Assembly: GCA_021397845.1 (NCBI GenBank)
Contig: CM038047.1
Coordinates: forward strand, 38,189,710 to 38,253,709
Source: Areca catechu
Lineage: Eukaryota > Streptophyta > Magnoliopsida > Arecales > Arecaceae
Direction: 5' to 3'
Length of the DNA stretch: 64,000 nucleotides
Shown here piece by piece: positions 11,628 to 23,039 of the stretch. The notes under the pieces were generated by a model. That model saw nothing but the letters and a program-made list of their open reading frames with translations, had not been told where the DNA came from and searched no databases. Position 1 is the first letter of the stretch. Each line of letters opens with the position of its first letter. A program made the translations under genes and the position numbers.

Positions 11628-12758
11628 TTACATACCTGGTATTTCGAAAAGCTGTGGATATTTTGTTCGCATCTCTGCTTCTAGTTCCCATGTAGCTTCT
11701 CTTTCATTGTGATTGCTCCATTGCACCTTCACATAGGGTATGATTCGGTGTCTCAATTCTTGTTCCTTACTGTCAACAATTCGTAAAGGCACCTCCTCAT
11801 AGGTCAAATCCTCCTGAAGTTGCAATGGCTCATAATCTATTGCATGATTAGGATCAGGAATGTATTTTCGTAACATAGATACGTGAAACACATTGTGCAC
11901 TCCAGATATAACTGGTGGCAGAGCTAATCGGTAGGCCACCTCACCAACCTTATCCAAAATCTCAAATGGTCCCACAAATCTCGGGCTCAACTTTCCTCGT
12001 ACACCAAATCTCATCACACCCTTTGTGGGAGACACTTTCAAAAAGACATGATCACCAACATCGAATTCCAGCTCTCTTCGTCTCTTATCAGCATAACTTT
12101 TCTGTCGGCTCTGAGCAGTACGCAAACGTTCTCTGATCATTTGTACCTTTTCCACTGTTTGTTGCACTATTTCTGGACCCAACAATTTTCTTTCTCCCAC
12201 ATCATCCCAGCAGATAGGAGATCTACACTTCCTACCATATAAAGCCTCAAAAGGCGCCATTTGAATGCTAGCTTGAAAACTATTATTGTAGGCAAATTCT
12301 ATTAACGATAAATGACAGTCCCAAGCACCACCCAAGTCCATAACACAAGCTCTTAACATGTCTTCCAGAATTTGGATGGTTCGCTCAGACTGTCCATCAG
12401 TTTGGGGATGAAAAGCTGTACTAAAATTTAATTTGGTCCCCAATGCTTTATGAAGACTCTTCCAAAATTGTGAAACAAACCTACTGTCTCGATCCGATAC
12501 TATAGAAATTGGAATCCCATGTAGTCTCACAATTTGTTCTATATACAAATTTGCTAATTTTTCCAGAGAGAATCCGATACGAAAAGATAAGAAATGAGCT
12601 GACTTCGTTAGTCGATCCACAATCACCCATATCGCATTATTTCCTTTAGGAGTTTTGGGTAACCCTGTCACAAAGTCCATGGTAATGTGCTCCCATTTCC
12701 ACTGAGGAATCGCAAGAGACTGCAATGGTCCAGCAGGTCTTTGATGCTCAGCTTTTAC
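11628..12758 (-). pseudogene. Integrase core and chromodomain-like C terminus, inner chromovirus
   Basis: The reading frame has WEHITMDFVTGLP and VDRLTKSAHF, the second Asp in IVSDRDSRFVSQFW, HPQTDGQSERTIQILEDML with the catalytic Glu, the GPFEILDKVGEVAYRLALP C-terminal motif, and finally a stretch RHRIIPYVKVQWSNH..EATWELE that fits a chromodomain of the Tekay/Del group (binding of modified histones is the family role). It is in the same frame as the upstream ORF and separated from it by one TAG at 12759-12761, where related elements usually have Gln, a likely C-to-T change. Apart from that stop the integrase looks complete. Confidence 0.92.
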
Positions 12759-13856
12759 CTATTGACACACCAAACATTGAGCCACATACTGAGCTATATC
12801 TCTCTTCATACCAGACCACCAAAAGTTTCCACGTAGATCTCGATACATTTTTGTACTACCCGGATGCATCGTATATACTGAACTATGTGCTTCTTCCATA
12901 ATTTCTTTCCTCAATTCTGGAAGTTTAGGAACACATAATCTGTTACCAAATCTCAAGGTACCATCCTCATATATAGTAAATACTGATTGTACACCAGACT
13001 CAACTGTCTCTTTAATTTTCTGAAGCTCTAAATCTTCCTTCTGAGCTGATTTAATTTTGTCAATCAGGATAGGTTGTACCATAATATTTGCTAATTGCAT
13101 CCCAGAATTATGAATTCGTACCTCTATTCCTGATCTTTCCAGATCCATTAAGATGTGCTTTTGATTAGTAATTAAGGTTGCCAACTTACTCGGGGTTTTC
13201 CTGCTCAGAGCATCTGCTACAACATTTGCCTTTCCTGGATGGTAGTTGATAGTCAAATCATAATCCTTTAATAGTTCCAGCCATCTTCTCTGTCTCAAAT
13301 TCAATTCCTTCTGAGTAAATATATATTTTAAACTTTTATGATCTGTAAAGATTTCACAACGACTACCATACAGGTAATGTCTCCATATCTTTAAAGCAAA
13401 TACTACAGCTGCTAACTCTAAGTCATGAGTGGGATAATTTGATTCATATGATTTCAGCTGTCTAGAAGCATAGGCTATCACTTTTCCATTTTGCATTAGC
13501 ACACAACCGAGACCCTTTCGGGAAGCATCACTATATATGCAAAACTCCCCTGTCTCTGCAGGAACAGTCAATACTGGGGCAGTGATTAACCGTTTCTTCA
13601 ATTCTTGAAAACTCTGCTCACAATCATCTGTCCATTCAAATTTTGTTCGTTTCTGGGTCAGGCGAGTTAAGGGTATAGCAATAAGAGAAAATCCTTCAAC
13701 AAACCTTCGATAATATCCTGCCAATCCCAGAAAACTACGAACTTCGGACACATTAGTGGGTCTCTCCCACTCTACCACTGCTTCCACTTTCTTTGGATCC
13801 ACAGAAATACCATCCTTTGATATAACATGGCCAAGAAAGAAATTCTGTCCAACCAA
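12759..13856 (-). pseudogene. RT thumb, RNase H and integrase zinc domain, inner chromovirus
   Basis: It begins in the connection region (FLGHVISKDGISVDPKKVEAV), then the RNase H with CIYSDASRKGLGCVLMQ and KVIAYASRQLKSYE and TDHKSLKYIFTQKELNLRQRRW, and ends with the integrase HHCC motif (HPGSTKMYRDLR, then CLVCQ). It overlaps the gag-RT ORF in another frame: one G appears to be missing near 13831 (TTGGCC where TTGGGCC would keep frame). The frame then stops at a TAG (12759-12761). Confidence 0.92.
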
Positions 13857-16363
13857 AAGTCACATTTTTTTAGCTTGGCAAATAATTTCTCATCTTTGAG
13901 TATTTGTAATACTATCTTTAAGTGCTCCTCATGTGCCTGTAGACTTTTTGAATATATCAGTATATCATCAATGAATACTACCACAAATTGATCCAGATAT
14001 GGTCTAAACACTCGGTTCATGAGATCCATGAAAACTGCAGGTGCATTTGTCAGACCAAAAGGTAAAACCAAAAATTCATAGTGTCCATATCTAGTTCTAA
14101 AAGTTGTCTTTGGTATATCCTCTGTCTTAATCTTCAATTGATGATAACCAGAACGAAGATCAATTTTAGAGAATACTTGTGCCCCCTGTAATTGATCAAA
14201 TAGATCATCAATCCTTGGTAAGGGATATTTGTTCCTTATAGTCACTTTGTTCAATTCTCGATAATCAATGCAAAGCCGAAAACTTCCATCTTTCTTCTTT
14301 ACAAATAAGACTGGAGCACCCCAGGGAGACACGCTAGGTCTGATAAATCCTTTATCCAGCAGTTCTTGCAATTGCTCCTTAAGTTTTTTTAATTCTGCCG
14401 GAGCCATTCTATAAGGAGCTTTGGAGATGGCACCTGTACCTGGTATAAGATCGATAGAGAACTCAATCTCTCTATCAGGAGGTAACCCTGGCAGATCATC
14501 GGGAAAGACCTCCGGAAATTCTTTCACAACAGGTATGTCTTCCAATTTAAGATCCTGCTGTTGAGTATCTATCACTGTTGCCAGAAACCCTTCACAACCT
14601 TGTCTGAGGAGTCGCTTGGCAATAAAAGCCGAAATTATCCTCCTCATAAGAGTTAACTTGTTACCCTTAAAACAGAACTCTGATTGATCAGGAATTTGAA
14701 AATTTACAATTTTCTCAAAACAATTGATGGAAGCATGGTTTGCTGTCAGCCAATCCATTCCAAGGATTATATCGAAGTCTTTCATATCCATGACTATCAA
14801 ATCGGCTTCCATCGTTCTACCTTCGATATTCAATTTACATTTCTTGCAGATTTGATTAACCACAAAAACATCCCCACTAGGAGTGGAAATACAGAGTTCA
14901 AATTCTAAAGATGTCGGGGTTAACTCATTATTCTCCCTAACCAATCTAACAGATACGAAAGAGTGTGTAGCGCCAGTATCAAAAAGAACATAAACATTAC
15001 TAGAAAATAATTTGATCATACCTGTCACTACAGAATTTGAAGCATTAGCATCCTGCTGGGTGAGTGAATAAACCCGTCCCTGAGTTACTATTTTCTGTTG
15101 CCCTTCAAATTGCTGTTTTCCACGAGGTAACTGATGCTGTGACCCCTGACCAGATGGACATACAACTTCCTTATGTCCCGGTTTACCACAGTTATGGCAC
15201 TTCCACTCATCTGGCCACGTACAATCCCGCTTATAATGAGAACCACCACACTTAAAGCACTTGACATCATTCTTTGGTTGGGTCTTGTCATCAGAAGTAA
15301 CATTGTCAAGCTTCCTGGTTTTTGCATTGGTTCCCTTATAGAATTGGCCTTGATTCCCTCTTGTTCCAGATCTCTTCTTTAATGCTTTCTCCCTTTCAGC
15401 TTGAGCCACATCCAATCCCCTTTCAATAATTAATGCTTTATTAACAACCTCTTTATAAGTTGGTAGCTCAAATGCAATCACTTGATGTTGAATCCGACTT
15501 CTAAGTCCATTCTCAAATTTCCTAGCCCGGATTCCTTCATCAGCTAAGAGTGATGGAGCGTATCTCGACAATTCCTCAAACTTTGAGGCATACTGAGAAA
15601 CAGTTAAAGTACCCTGCTCCAAACGATCAAATTCTCGAAATTTTTGTACCCGAACACTTTGAGGAAAATATCTCTCATAGAAAACCTTTCTAAAATCTGT
15701 CCAGGTAAAAGGTGTATCATTTGGTCCTTGTTTTCCGAGCTCCAGTTCCCACCAAGCAGCTGCCTCATCTTGCAATAAAAAGGTAGCGAATGTAACTTTC
15801 TCCTCTTCTGGACACCGTAAGGCTTGAAAAACTTTCTCAACAGCTTTAAGCCATCCCTCTGCCTCCATGGGATCAGAAGTCCCCTTGAATGCCGGTGGCG
15901 CATACTTCTTGAAATCTATTAATGTAATTGGCCGTTCTTGAGGAATTCTGACTTCTGGCTGTTGTCGTTGTAGTAATAACTGTTGCATAAATTGCTGCTG
16001 TTGCTGTTGGGCTTCCATAAATCTTAGTGTATCAGCTCTTGCAGTAGCTTGCTGCTGCACTAAAATTTGTAATAGCTGAGGAAGACCCATCTGATCCCCA
16101 GGCTGAACTCCAGATCCACCCGGTGTTCCTGTTTCAGCAGTTCCAGTCTCCGGGGTGTTATCCAAAGGATTAGGCACTGGTTCATGATGATGCTCCTCAT
16201 TACCAGTGTTGTCCACCAGATTCGGCATTGGGTCCTGTGGACGTTCCTCATTATCAGATAAGGCTCCAGCATTCTCATGCTGCTCAATAGGATCCCAAGC
16301 ATTTGCTCCATCTGCAAATCTTGTAGGCCTCCTAACACGTCCACGTCCACTACCACGCGCCAT
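13772..16363 (-). pseudogene. Gag, protease and reverse transcriptase ORF (863 aa), inner chromovirus
   Basis: The frame opens MARGSGRGRVRRPTRF. A Retrotrans_gag domain follows (about residues 150-290: PPAFKGTSDPMEAEGWL to YASKFEELSRYAP), then two zinc knuckles CFKCGGSHYKRDC (about 366) and CHNCGKPGHKEVVC (about 386), an aspartic protease DTGATHSF (about 461) with a second ILGMDWL motif, and RT from about 620 with LCIDYRELNKVTI, RSGYHQLKI and the catalytic FIDDILIYSKS (about 797). The last ~20 residues are out of frame because of the single-base deletion near 13831. All catalytic residues up to there are present. The start is the first Met after the primer site. Confidence 0.94.
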
Positions 16364-16504
16364 GGAAAACCTACACCAATGTTGTTAGTAAACAACTAAC
16401 ACTCAGATGGTCAAAACAATCATGACATAATATCTACCCCACATATGGATCAACCCACACTCTCTCTCGTTGAGCTTTTATCCTAAGATCCTAGAACCTG
16501 GTTT

Positions 16505-16516
16505 GCTCTGATACCA
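16505..16516 (-). other. Primer binding site, initiator Met tRNA type
   Basis: On the minus strand the LTR end is followed by GAG and then TGGTATCAGAGC, the usual 12-base match to plant initiator methionine tRNA used by many chromoviruses. Confidence 0.93.
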
Positions 16517-16519
16517 CTC

Positions 16520-18659
16520 TGTCACGCCCCGAATCCAATACCGGAAACGGCTACGTGACCGGCCGCACAAACCCTAGGTTTTATCCTAGAGATTATGCAA
16601 GGCCTAGGTACACAACAATTCAAATGTATCCAAAGTAAATGAATATTGTATAAACAAATCATTAACAATGTATAGTTCATAATTAACTCGAGATCATAAA
16701 ATGGTCCACTGACTCAAAAGTCAGTAACCGGACAAACTAACTATATATCTCAACAAACATGATGCTCCGTCTCACGCCCAGCCCAGATCCTCCTTAAGTT
16801 TCCTGAGTCTCTGAAAGAAAACAGATGGTAGGGAGTGAGCTACATAGCCCAGTAAGGGTTCCAAAATAATCACCAATAATAATTTACATGTATATGAAAG
16901 CAGTAAACATTACCATGACGAAATTAACAATTCCGATTTCATGTTTAACAAAACTTTGGAAACTTTATTTTTTTCTTCTTATAGAATTTCCAATTATTTA
17001 ACCATTATCTTTAGGGTTCTGGACTAGCCACGGTCACACTCCAGCCTGTGACTGGCACACTATTGTCACACTCCAGCCTGTGACGGGCACACTGAGAAAC
17101 CACGGTACCGCCGTGGCATGGCTAGTCCAAACACCAGTTCTCTTAACACATTATCATTTCTCTTCACATAATCGAATCATGTCACTTTCCAGCGATCGCT
17201 ATCACGATCAAATACATTTCAAGATCACATGGCAAATACAAACAATACTAACCACAAACTTGATCCGTAACCCGGAAATCAAATCATGCAATCCGAAAAC
17301 CACTATGCATGAAAAATATTTATTTATGCTCAAAACACATCAGATCATGTAAAATATATTAATAAATACGGTGATTAGGTTAGAATTCCTTACAAATCCG
17401 CTATTCACGCTTGTACTAATCCGAACCCGAGATCGGTGCGACGTCTTCCCGCTCAGAAGACAGATTCTCTACATAGATAAATAAATTTTATATTAAAACT
17501 AAATTCTCAATTTTTCACGAATCTTGAAAAACAAATCGCTGATTTTCTCTCTCTTCCTTCTCTCCCTTCCTTCTCTTTCCTCTTTCTCTCTCCTCCTTCT
17601 CTCTCATCCTTCTCTCTCCTCTTTCTCTCTCCTCCTTCTCTCTCATCCTTCTCTCTCCTCCTTCTCTCTCCTCTTTCTCTCTCCTCTTTATCATATATTA
17701 TATATATATATATATTTTTACATGTATATGAAAACAGCAAAACATTAGCATAACATGTGACGAAATCAAACAATTCAGATTTCATGTTTAACCAAAAACT
17801 TTGAAATTTTTTTCTTTTTTTATTTATATTTTTCCTTTCAGAATTTTCATTATTTAACCATTATCTTTAGGGTTCTGGACTAGCCACGGTCACACTCCAG
17901 CCTGTGACTGGCATACTATTGTCACACTCCAGCCTGTGACGGGCACACTGAGAAACCACGGTACCGCCGTGGCATGGCTAGTCCAAACACCAGTTCTCTT
18001 AACACATTATCATTTCTCTTCACATAATCGAATCATGTCACTTTCCAGCGATCGCTATCACGATCAAATACATTTCAAGATCACATGGCAAATACAAACA
18101 ATACTAACCACAAACTTGATCCGTAACCCGGAAATCAAATCATGCAATCCGAAAACCACTATGCATGAAAAATATTTATTTATGCTCAAAACACATCAGA
18201 TCATGTAAAATATATTAATAAATACGGTGATTAGGTTAGAATTCCTTACAAATCCGCTATTCACGCTTGTACTAATCCGAACCCGAGATCGGTGCGACGT
18301 CTTCCCGCTCAGAAGACAGATTCTCTACATAGATAAATAAATTTTATATTAAAACTAAATTCTCAATTTTTCACGAATCTTGAAAAACAAATCGCTGATT
18401 TTCTCTCTCTTCCTTCTCTCCCTTCCTTCTCTCTCCTCTTTCTCTCTCCTCCTTCTCTCTCATCCTTCTCTCTCCTCTTTCTCTCTCCTCCTTCTCTCTC
18501 ATCCTTCTCTCTCCTCCTTCTCTCTCCTCTTTCTCTCTCCTCTTTATCATATATTATATATATATATATATTTTTACATATATATATATATATATTATTT
18601 AATTATTAAAAAAAATTTTTTCTTGGCCGTACCAAACTTTTTTTTTTTTTTTCCTTTTC

Positions 18660-18692
<33 letters not shown>

Positions 18693-19325
18693 CTTCTCCT
18701 TTCTTTCTTTATCTTCTCCCGAACACCCCTCTTTTTTTTTTTTTTCTTCTTCTTCTTCTTCCTCTTCTTTTCTTCTTCGGCCGACCACCATCTCACCCCC
18801 CCCCCCACCTGCCGGCAACCACATCGTGGTTGTCGCAGGGCCCTCCCGGACCAGGCGAAGGCGGCGACGACGGCGGCGGCGGCGACGGCGGCTGCAGCGG
18901 CGACTTCCCAAACCAAACCGAACCCAAAATTTCATCCAAAAACTCACAAAAAAATTGCAAATAATAAAAAAAACCTTACCGGCGGCGTTGAGGAAGCTTC
19001 CGGTGTTCGTCGGAGAGGGAGAGAGAGCAGGATCGTGGTTCTAGGGGCGGCGGTGAGGGGTTTAAAACGAAAAACAACAACGAGATCCCCTCGCCGTTAA
19101 AAAACCCTACCACCCGTCCCAAACCCTTACGGGTCTTCCGCCGAACTCCTCCCTTGCCTCTCACGGCTCCTCCCTCCGAGTCCTCCGGCGAAAAATCCGG
19201 CGAAGAACCCCGTTCAACTCCGCCTCTTCCTCCCCTGTTCCGGCTTCCATCCATTTTTTTTTTTTTCTCAGTCTGGGTTGAAGTCGGCTGGGTCTGCCGA
19301 CTTCAGCCCAGGCCCAGCGTTTACA
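16520..19325 (-). repeat. 5' LTR of the inner chromovirus, enlarged by an ~856-bp internal duplication
   Basis: It is 2806 bp against 2039 bp for its partner. A block starting at TTTACATGTATATGAAA (about 16885) is repeated from about 17718, so the segment seen once at 10209-10820 occurs at 17080 and again at 17936, 856 bases apart. The first copy is almost identical to the left LTR, while the first ~160 bases of the second copy are visibly diverged. Confidence 0.9.
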
Positions 19326-19330
19326 GGTAC

Positions 19331-19890
19331 GTGGCACCGACGTTCTTTAGACCGAAGGGCATCATCTTGTAGCAGTATGTCCCATGATCCGTGATGAAGG
19401 CGGTATGCTCCTCGTCCTCTGGATGCATCCGGATCTGATTGTACCCGGAGAAGGCATCCATGAAGGAGAGGAGGCGGTGTCCCGAAGTGGCATCCACGAG
19501 CTGGTCAATCTTCGGAAGGGGAAAGCTATATTTCGGGCAAGCACGGTTAAGGTCGGTGTAGTCCACATAGATCCTCCACTTTCCGTCGTTCTTCTTAACC
19601 ATCACCACGTTCGCCAGCCAACTGGGGTATTGCACTTCGCGAACGAAGGCTGCAGTGAGGAGCTTCTCCACCTCGTCGTTGATCGCCTTCTGCATTTCTG
19701 CAGCAAAACTTCTCTTCTTCTGCCGAACTGGATGGCACTTCGGATCAATTTTCATCTGATGGATGATAACATCCGAGAGAATACCTGGCATATCTGCCGT
19801 AGACCAGGCGAACACGTCCGCGTTCGCCTGAAGGAAGCTCAGCAGGCGAGCCCGTTCATCCTCCGGAAGTTGGGCTCCTATATGCACCAT
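19331..19890 (-). pseudogene. Reverse transcriptase, N-terminal part, Tat element
   Basis: It reads VFAWSTADMPGI, CHPVRQKKRSFAAE, REVQYPSWLANVVMVKK and WRIYVDYTDLNRACPK, then SFMDAFSGYNQIRMHPEDEEHTAF and the start of the MPFGLKN motif, all typical of Tat-lineage RT. It stops at the GGTAC insertion point of the inner chromovirus; the catalytic YVDD half continues at 9547. Confidence 0.93.
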
Positions 19891-20019
19891 CTTCTATGGG
19901 TCCGAGCCAAGGGGGTATGTCAGCAAGCGCTCGACGGGGCCACCCCTGGGATCCTGCGCCCTCTGGTCAAGGTCGTCAATGTCAGCGTCGAGCTCGGCAC
20001 TCCGGGCTCCCGGGACAAC

Positions 20020-20424
20020 CTACAAGCAATGCGGAACGGGCTGAACTACCCCCCTCATCTCTCCCATCCCAGAAACGGTAGGGAACTGTACCAGCAATCT
20101 TTTGATGGAAATGACTGCATCAAGTTGGTTGAGCCCTGGGCGGCCCAAGATTGCATTGTATGGTGACGGGAGTCTGACAACAATGAAGGTCATCATGACC
20201 GTGCTCTGCCAGTGTGGAGTCCCGGCGGTAATAGGGAGAGTGATCTCTCTCTCGACTCCCACAGAATCTCCGGTGAAACCCACGAGAGGGGTGTGCACTG
20301 GCCTTAACCGATCATGAGATAAGTTCATCCGAGAGAAAGCATCGTAAAAAAGTATGTCTGTAGAGCTCCCACTATCAACCGTAATTTTATGTACAGGATG
20401 CTTTGCGATGGTCATCTCGACCAC
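20020..20424 (-). pseudogene. Aspartic protease of the Tat element
   Basis: The active-site motif is ITVDSGSSTDILFYDAF, followed by an AFxG-type stretch (LVGFTGDSVGVEREITLPI) and YNAILGRPGLNQLDAV, the flap and second conserved motif of Ty3/gypsy proteases. The frame stops at 20020; between it and RT there is a linker with stops. Confidence 0.88.
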
Positions 20425-20636
20425 GACAGTATCGTTATTTACATTTTCATCTTCACCTCCCTTCCCCTTCTCAAAGGAGAGTATATTTTCCAGGTCTCCT
20501 CCCTCCCGGGCTCTCTTTGATACGTGCCCTATCCCCTAAGAGATCATGCCTACCGGCTTCTCCGTAGGACGGTTGTCGACTGCAGGAATGGGGGGAAGGG
20601 CCGCATGTGGCTGGTCCTCCGCCGGGGCCTCTCTTC

Positions 20637-22353
20637 CTACGACTTCTTGAGATAGCCTCTCCTGATTAGGTCTTCGATCTCCCTTTTCAGGTTACGACAC
20701 TCTTCCGTGTCATGGCCGTGGTCATGGTGGAACTGGCAGTACTTCGTCTTGTCGCGACTGTTTCTCGGCTTCTGAGGAAGAGGTCGGCGGAGGTAGCGCT
20801 CTCCTTCGATCTCCATGAGGATCTTCGTTCTCGGAGCAAGGAGAGTGAAGGTCTGCTGCGGAGCAGGACCATTCTTCGGCTTCGACCCCAACCGGAAGTC
20901 CGCAGGCAGCCCAGGCCTTCGGGTTCCAGGTACATCCCTTGGGGCAGGCTTCTTCGAAGGCTTCCCGTCCAGCTCTCTCCTGGTACGATCAGCCTTCTCA
21001 GCGTGGATGTACTTATGGACGCGGAAAAGGAGTTCAGAGTAGGTTATGGATGGCTTTTTGTCCAAGGAATATGTCAGGCGGGAGATCTAGAGCCCTCGCT
21101 TCAACGCCAGTATGGCGACAGGCTTGTCTAGACTATAGATCTCCAGGGCAGCGGTCTTGAAGCTGGTGACAGTCCCACAAAAGCTCCTGGTCTTGCTGCC
21201 GAATGGAGAAGAGGCTATCCACCTCCCTTGGCACCTTTCAACAGACATCGAAGTGCGCCACAAACCTCCTTTCCAACTGCTGGAAGGAGTCGATGGATTT
21301 GGGCTCAATACGGGTGAACCAAACTCGAGCGCCCTTTCGGAGGGTGGCCGGAAAGGCGATGCACAGGAGGGCATCCGTTGCCCCCTGTACTTTCATGAGA
21401 GCTTTATAGCTGTCCAGGTGGTCCAGGGGGTCGGTGGTCCCGTCGTAGGGATCCACCTGAGGCATGCAGAATCGACTAGGAATCGGTTCCTCTTAGATCT
21501 CCCGAGAGAAAGGGGGTCGGGCGTTATAACCCATTGGCTCGCTGGGGGAGCCCTGCATGTTGGCAAACTAGCGAGAGAGCTTTGCCAATTTGCGCTCTTA
21601 CTCTTCCAGGCGCCTCTCGGCTAGACTCTTGATGGCCTCATCAGTGGAACCTTTCACTGAGGCCGCTGGAGAAGAAGGTACTGATGGGTCGCGGCGAGGG
21701 GCCTTGCCCCGACGATGCTTGCTATGCTTGGCAGCATCATTGTTGTCCGCCGGGGATCGGCTCTCGTGGTCCGCTGACCCAGTATGATTCCTCTTTGCGG
21801 GGGTCTGATGACTCCTGCGGGGGTTGGTTGCTGCCCACGGATGGGACGGCCTACCTTGGATAGCACGCATGTTTTCGCGGGAGCCTGCAGCTTGGGCCGT
21901 GGGGGTCCCTGACTGAGGTTGAGTGACCAGGGAGCGCTGCTGATGCTGCAGCTGCCTCACGGCTGTGGTCAGTGTCTGCAGGTGTTGGACAATAGCAGCA
22001 TACTGACCGTCTGCCGGGGGCAGCTGAGGAGCGAGAAGTTCCCTCTCCAGGCTGCGGGGGCCCGGGGGAGAGGGAACCTCTCCCGCCTGACTAGTGGAAG
22101 TTTCACATCCACGAGTTATCACCATGCTTGGAGTCGAGCTATTCTTAGGCTCGAGGAGGGCTTGTTCGTACAGGGGCTTTCGTCCCCCCTTCCTAGCGTG
22201 CCATCTGTTGCCGACCTTACCGCTATGGCCTGTAGCTGCGAGTGGGCGCCGGACTATGGTCCCCTTCGCTTCGGAACCCTGACGTTCCCAGACTTGCAAA
22301 ACAAGGTTAGAGACCCGGGCTGGATGTTCCGGCGGGGGCGCTCCGACGATCAA
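20637..22353 (-). pseudogene. Gag of the Tat element (several stops and shifts)
   Basis: The first ORF (22353-21598, 251 aa) begins inside the LTR, runs through the primer site and is low-complexity with a coiled region (QYAAIVQHLQTLTTAVRQLQHQ). After stops, 21465-21238 has the gag core (VDPYDGTTDPLDHLDSYK, FPATLRKGARVWFTRI, FQQLERRFVAHF), and 21065-20637 ends with a CxxH zinc motif KYCQFHHDHGHDTEEC and REIEDLIRRGYLKK, a hallmark of Tat gag. An in-frame TAA lies at 21598-21600, more stops follow to about 21470, and a frame change lies near 21240. Confidence 0.88.
22184..22203 (-). other. Candidate primer binding site of the Tat element
   Basis: On the minus strand the LTR end CAACA is followed by GA and then TGGCACGCTAGGAAGG, which begins with the TGG expected to pair with a tRNA 3' CCA end. 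I cannot name the tRNA. A very similar sequence stands at the same place in the element at 59575-63647. Confidence 0.6.
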
Positions 22354-23039
22354 GTTAGAGAGCGATAAAGTGGAACAGATTCACTAAAGCGGATCCCTGC
22401 TGGGTCTCCATGCTTAGAGGAGTCTTTAATGAGGAGATGAGTAATAGTGAGCGAGATTGAGAGGGGTTAGCACTCCGATTCTTGTGACCGGGCTCGTCGG
22501 GCTCGCTCCTGCGAGTTCCTTCGGAGCTTTTGTCTCAGAGTCGCTTATTCTCTCCTTCCGTGCATTTGCCCTCTTGATTGCTTACCTTCTTCCCCGCTTG
22601 CTGGTGCCTTTTTGATATCATCGGGTGCTTTGGTGCCTCGATTCTCCCCCTCTGAGAGGCCTTGGAGGTCAACGGCACTTGTTGGCCATTTTTCTCAGGT
22701 CGTCTCCCCTTACGGTTGGGAGTTAAGTGGCGAGCCCATCTCGTCTGCCGTGCAATCACGAATGGGGGAGTCGGGCGGGACCTTGATCCCTGTTACGCTG
22801 ACGTAGGCGCCCTTGGGTTCGAGTCATTGACCGTGGCCCTCCCCTTCGGGGGGTTCCAGGTCGTTGGCTGCTGGTTCTGATACCTCGATCGAGGTGTCCC
22901 TGCTAAACTGGTGCGAACGAGATTTCGTGCACCGTTACAGATCTGGGAATGTCATACTAAACGTGCCGCACTGTGTGCACCATCCTCAGCAGTCTCTCAG
23001 GGCTTGTGCCCTCGGTCCTTCGGATGCTTCATGGAGAGG

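Larger units (their letters stand above)
9548..19330 (-). mobile_element. Tekay/Del-type chromovirus (Ty3/gypsy) nested in the RT of the Tat element
   Basis: It is flanked by the 5-bp duplication GGTAC (9548-9552 and 19326-19330); the element proper is 9553-19325 and runs TGTCACG...TTTACA. LTRs are 9553-11591 and 16520-19325, the primer site matches initiator Met tRNA, and gag-pol reads on the minus strand with a chromodomain-like end. About four mismatches in the first ~530 aligned LTR bases (by eye) make it far younger than its host element. One frameshift and one in-frame stop are the only clear defects of the coding region. Confidence 0.95.

Noticed and set aside
10209..18208. Three identical 90-codon ORFs (10209, 17080, 17936)
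   Set aside because: All are the same LTR segment, present once in one LTR and twice in the other; no known domain.
10653..18964. Ser/Leu/Phe-rich and Lys-rich ORFs
   Set aside because: They translate the TC, TTTTC and CTT simple repeats in the LTRs.
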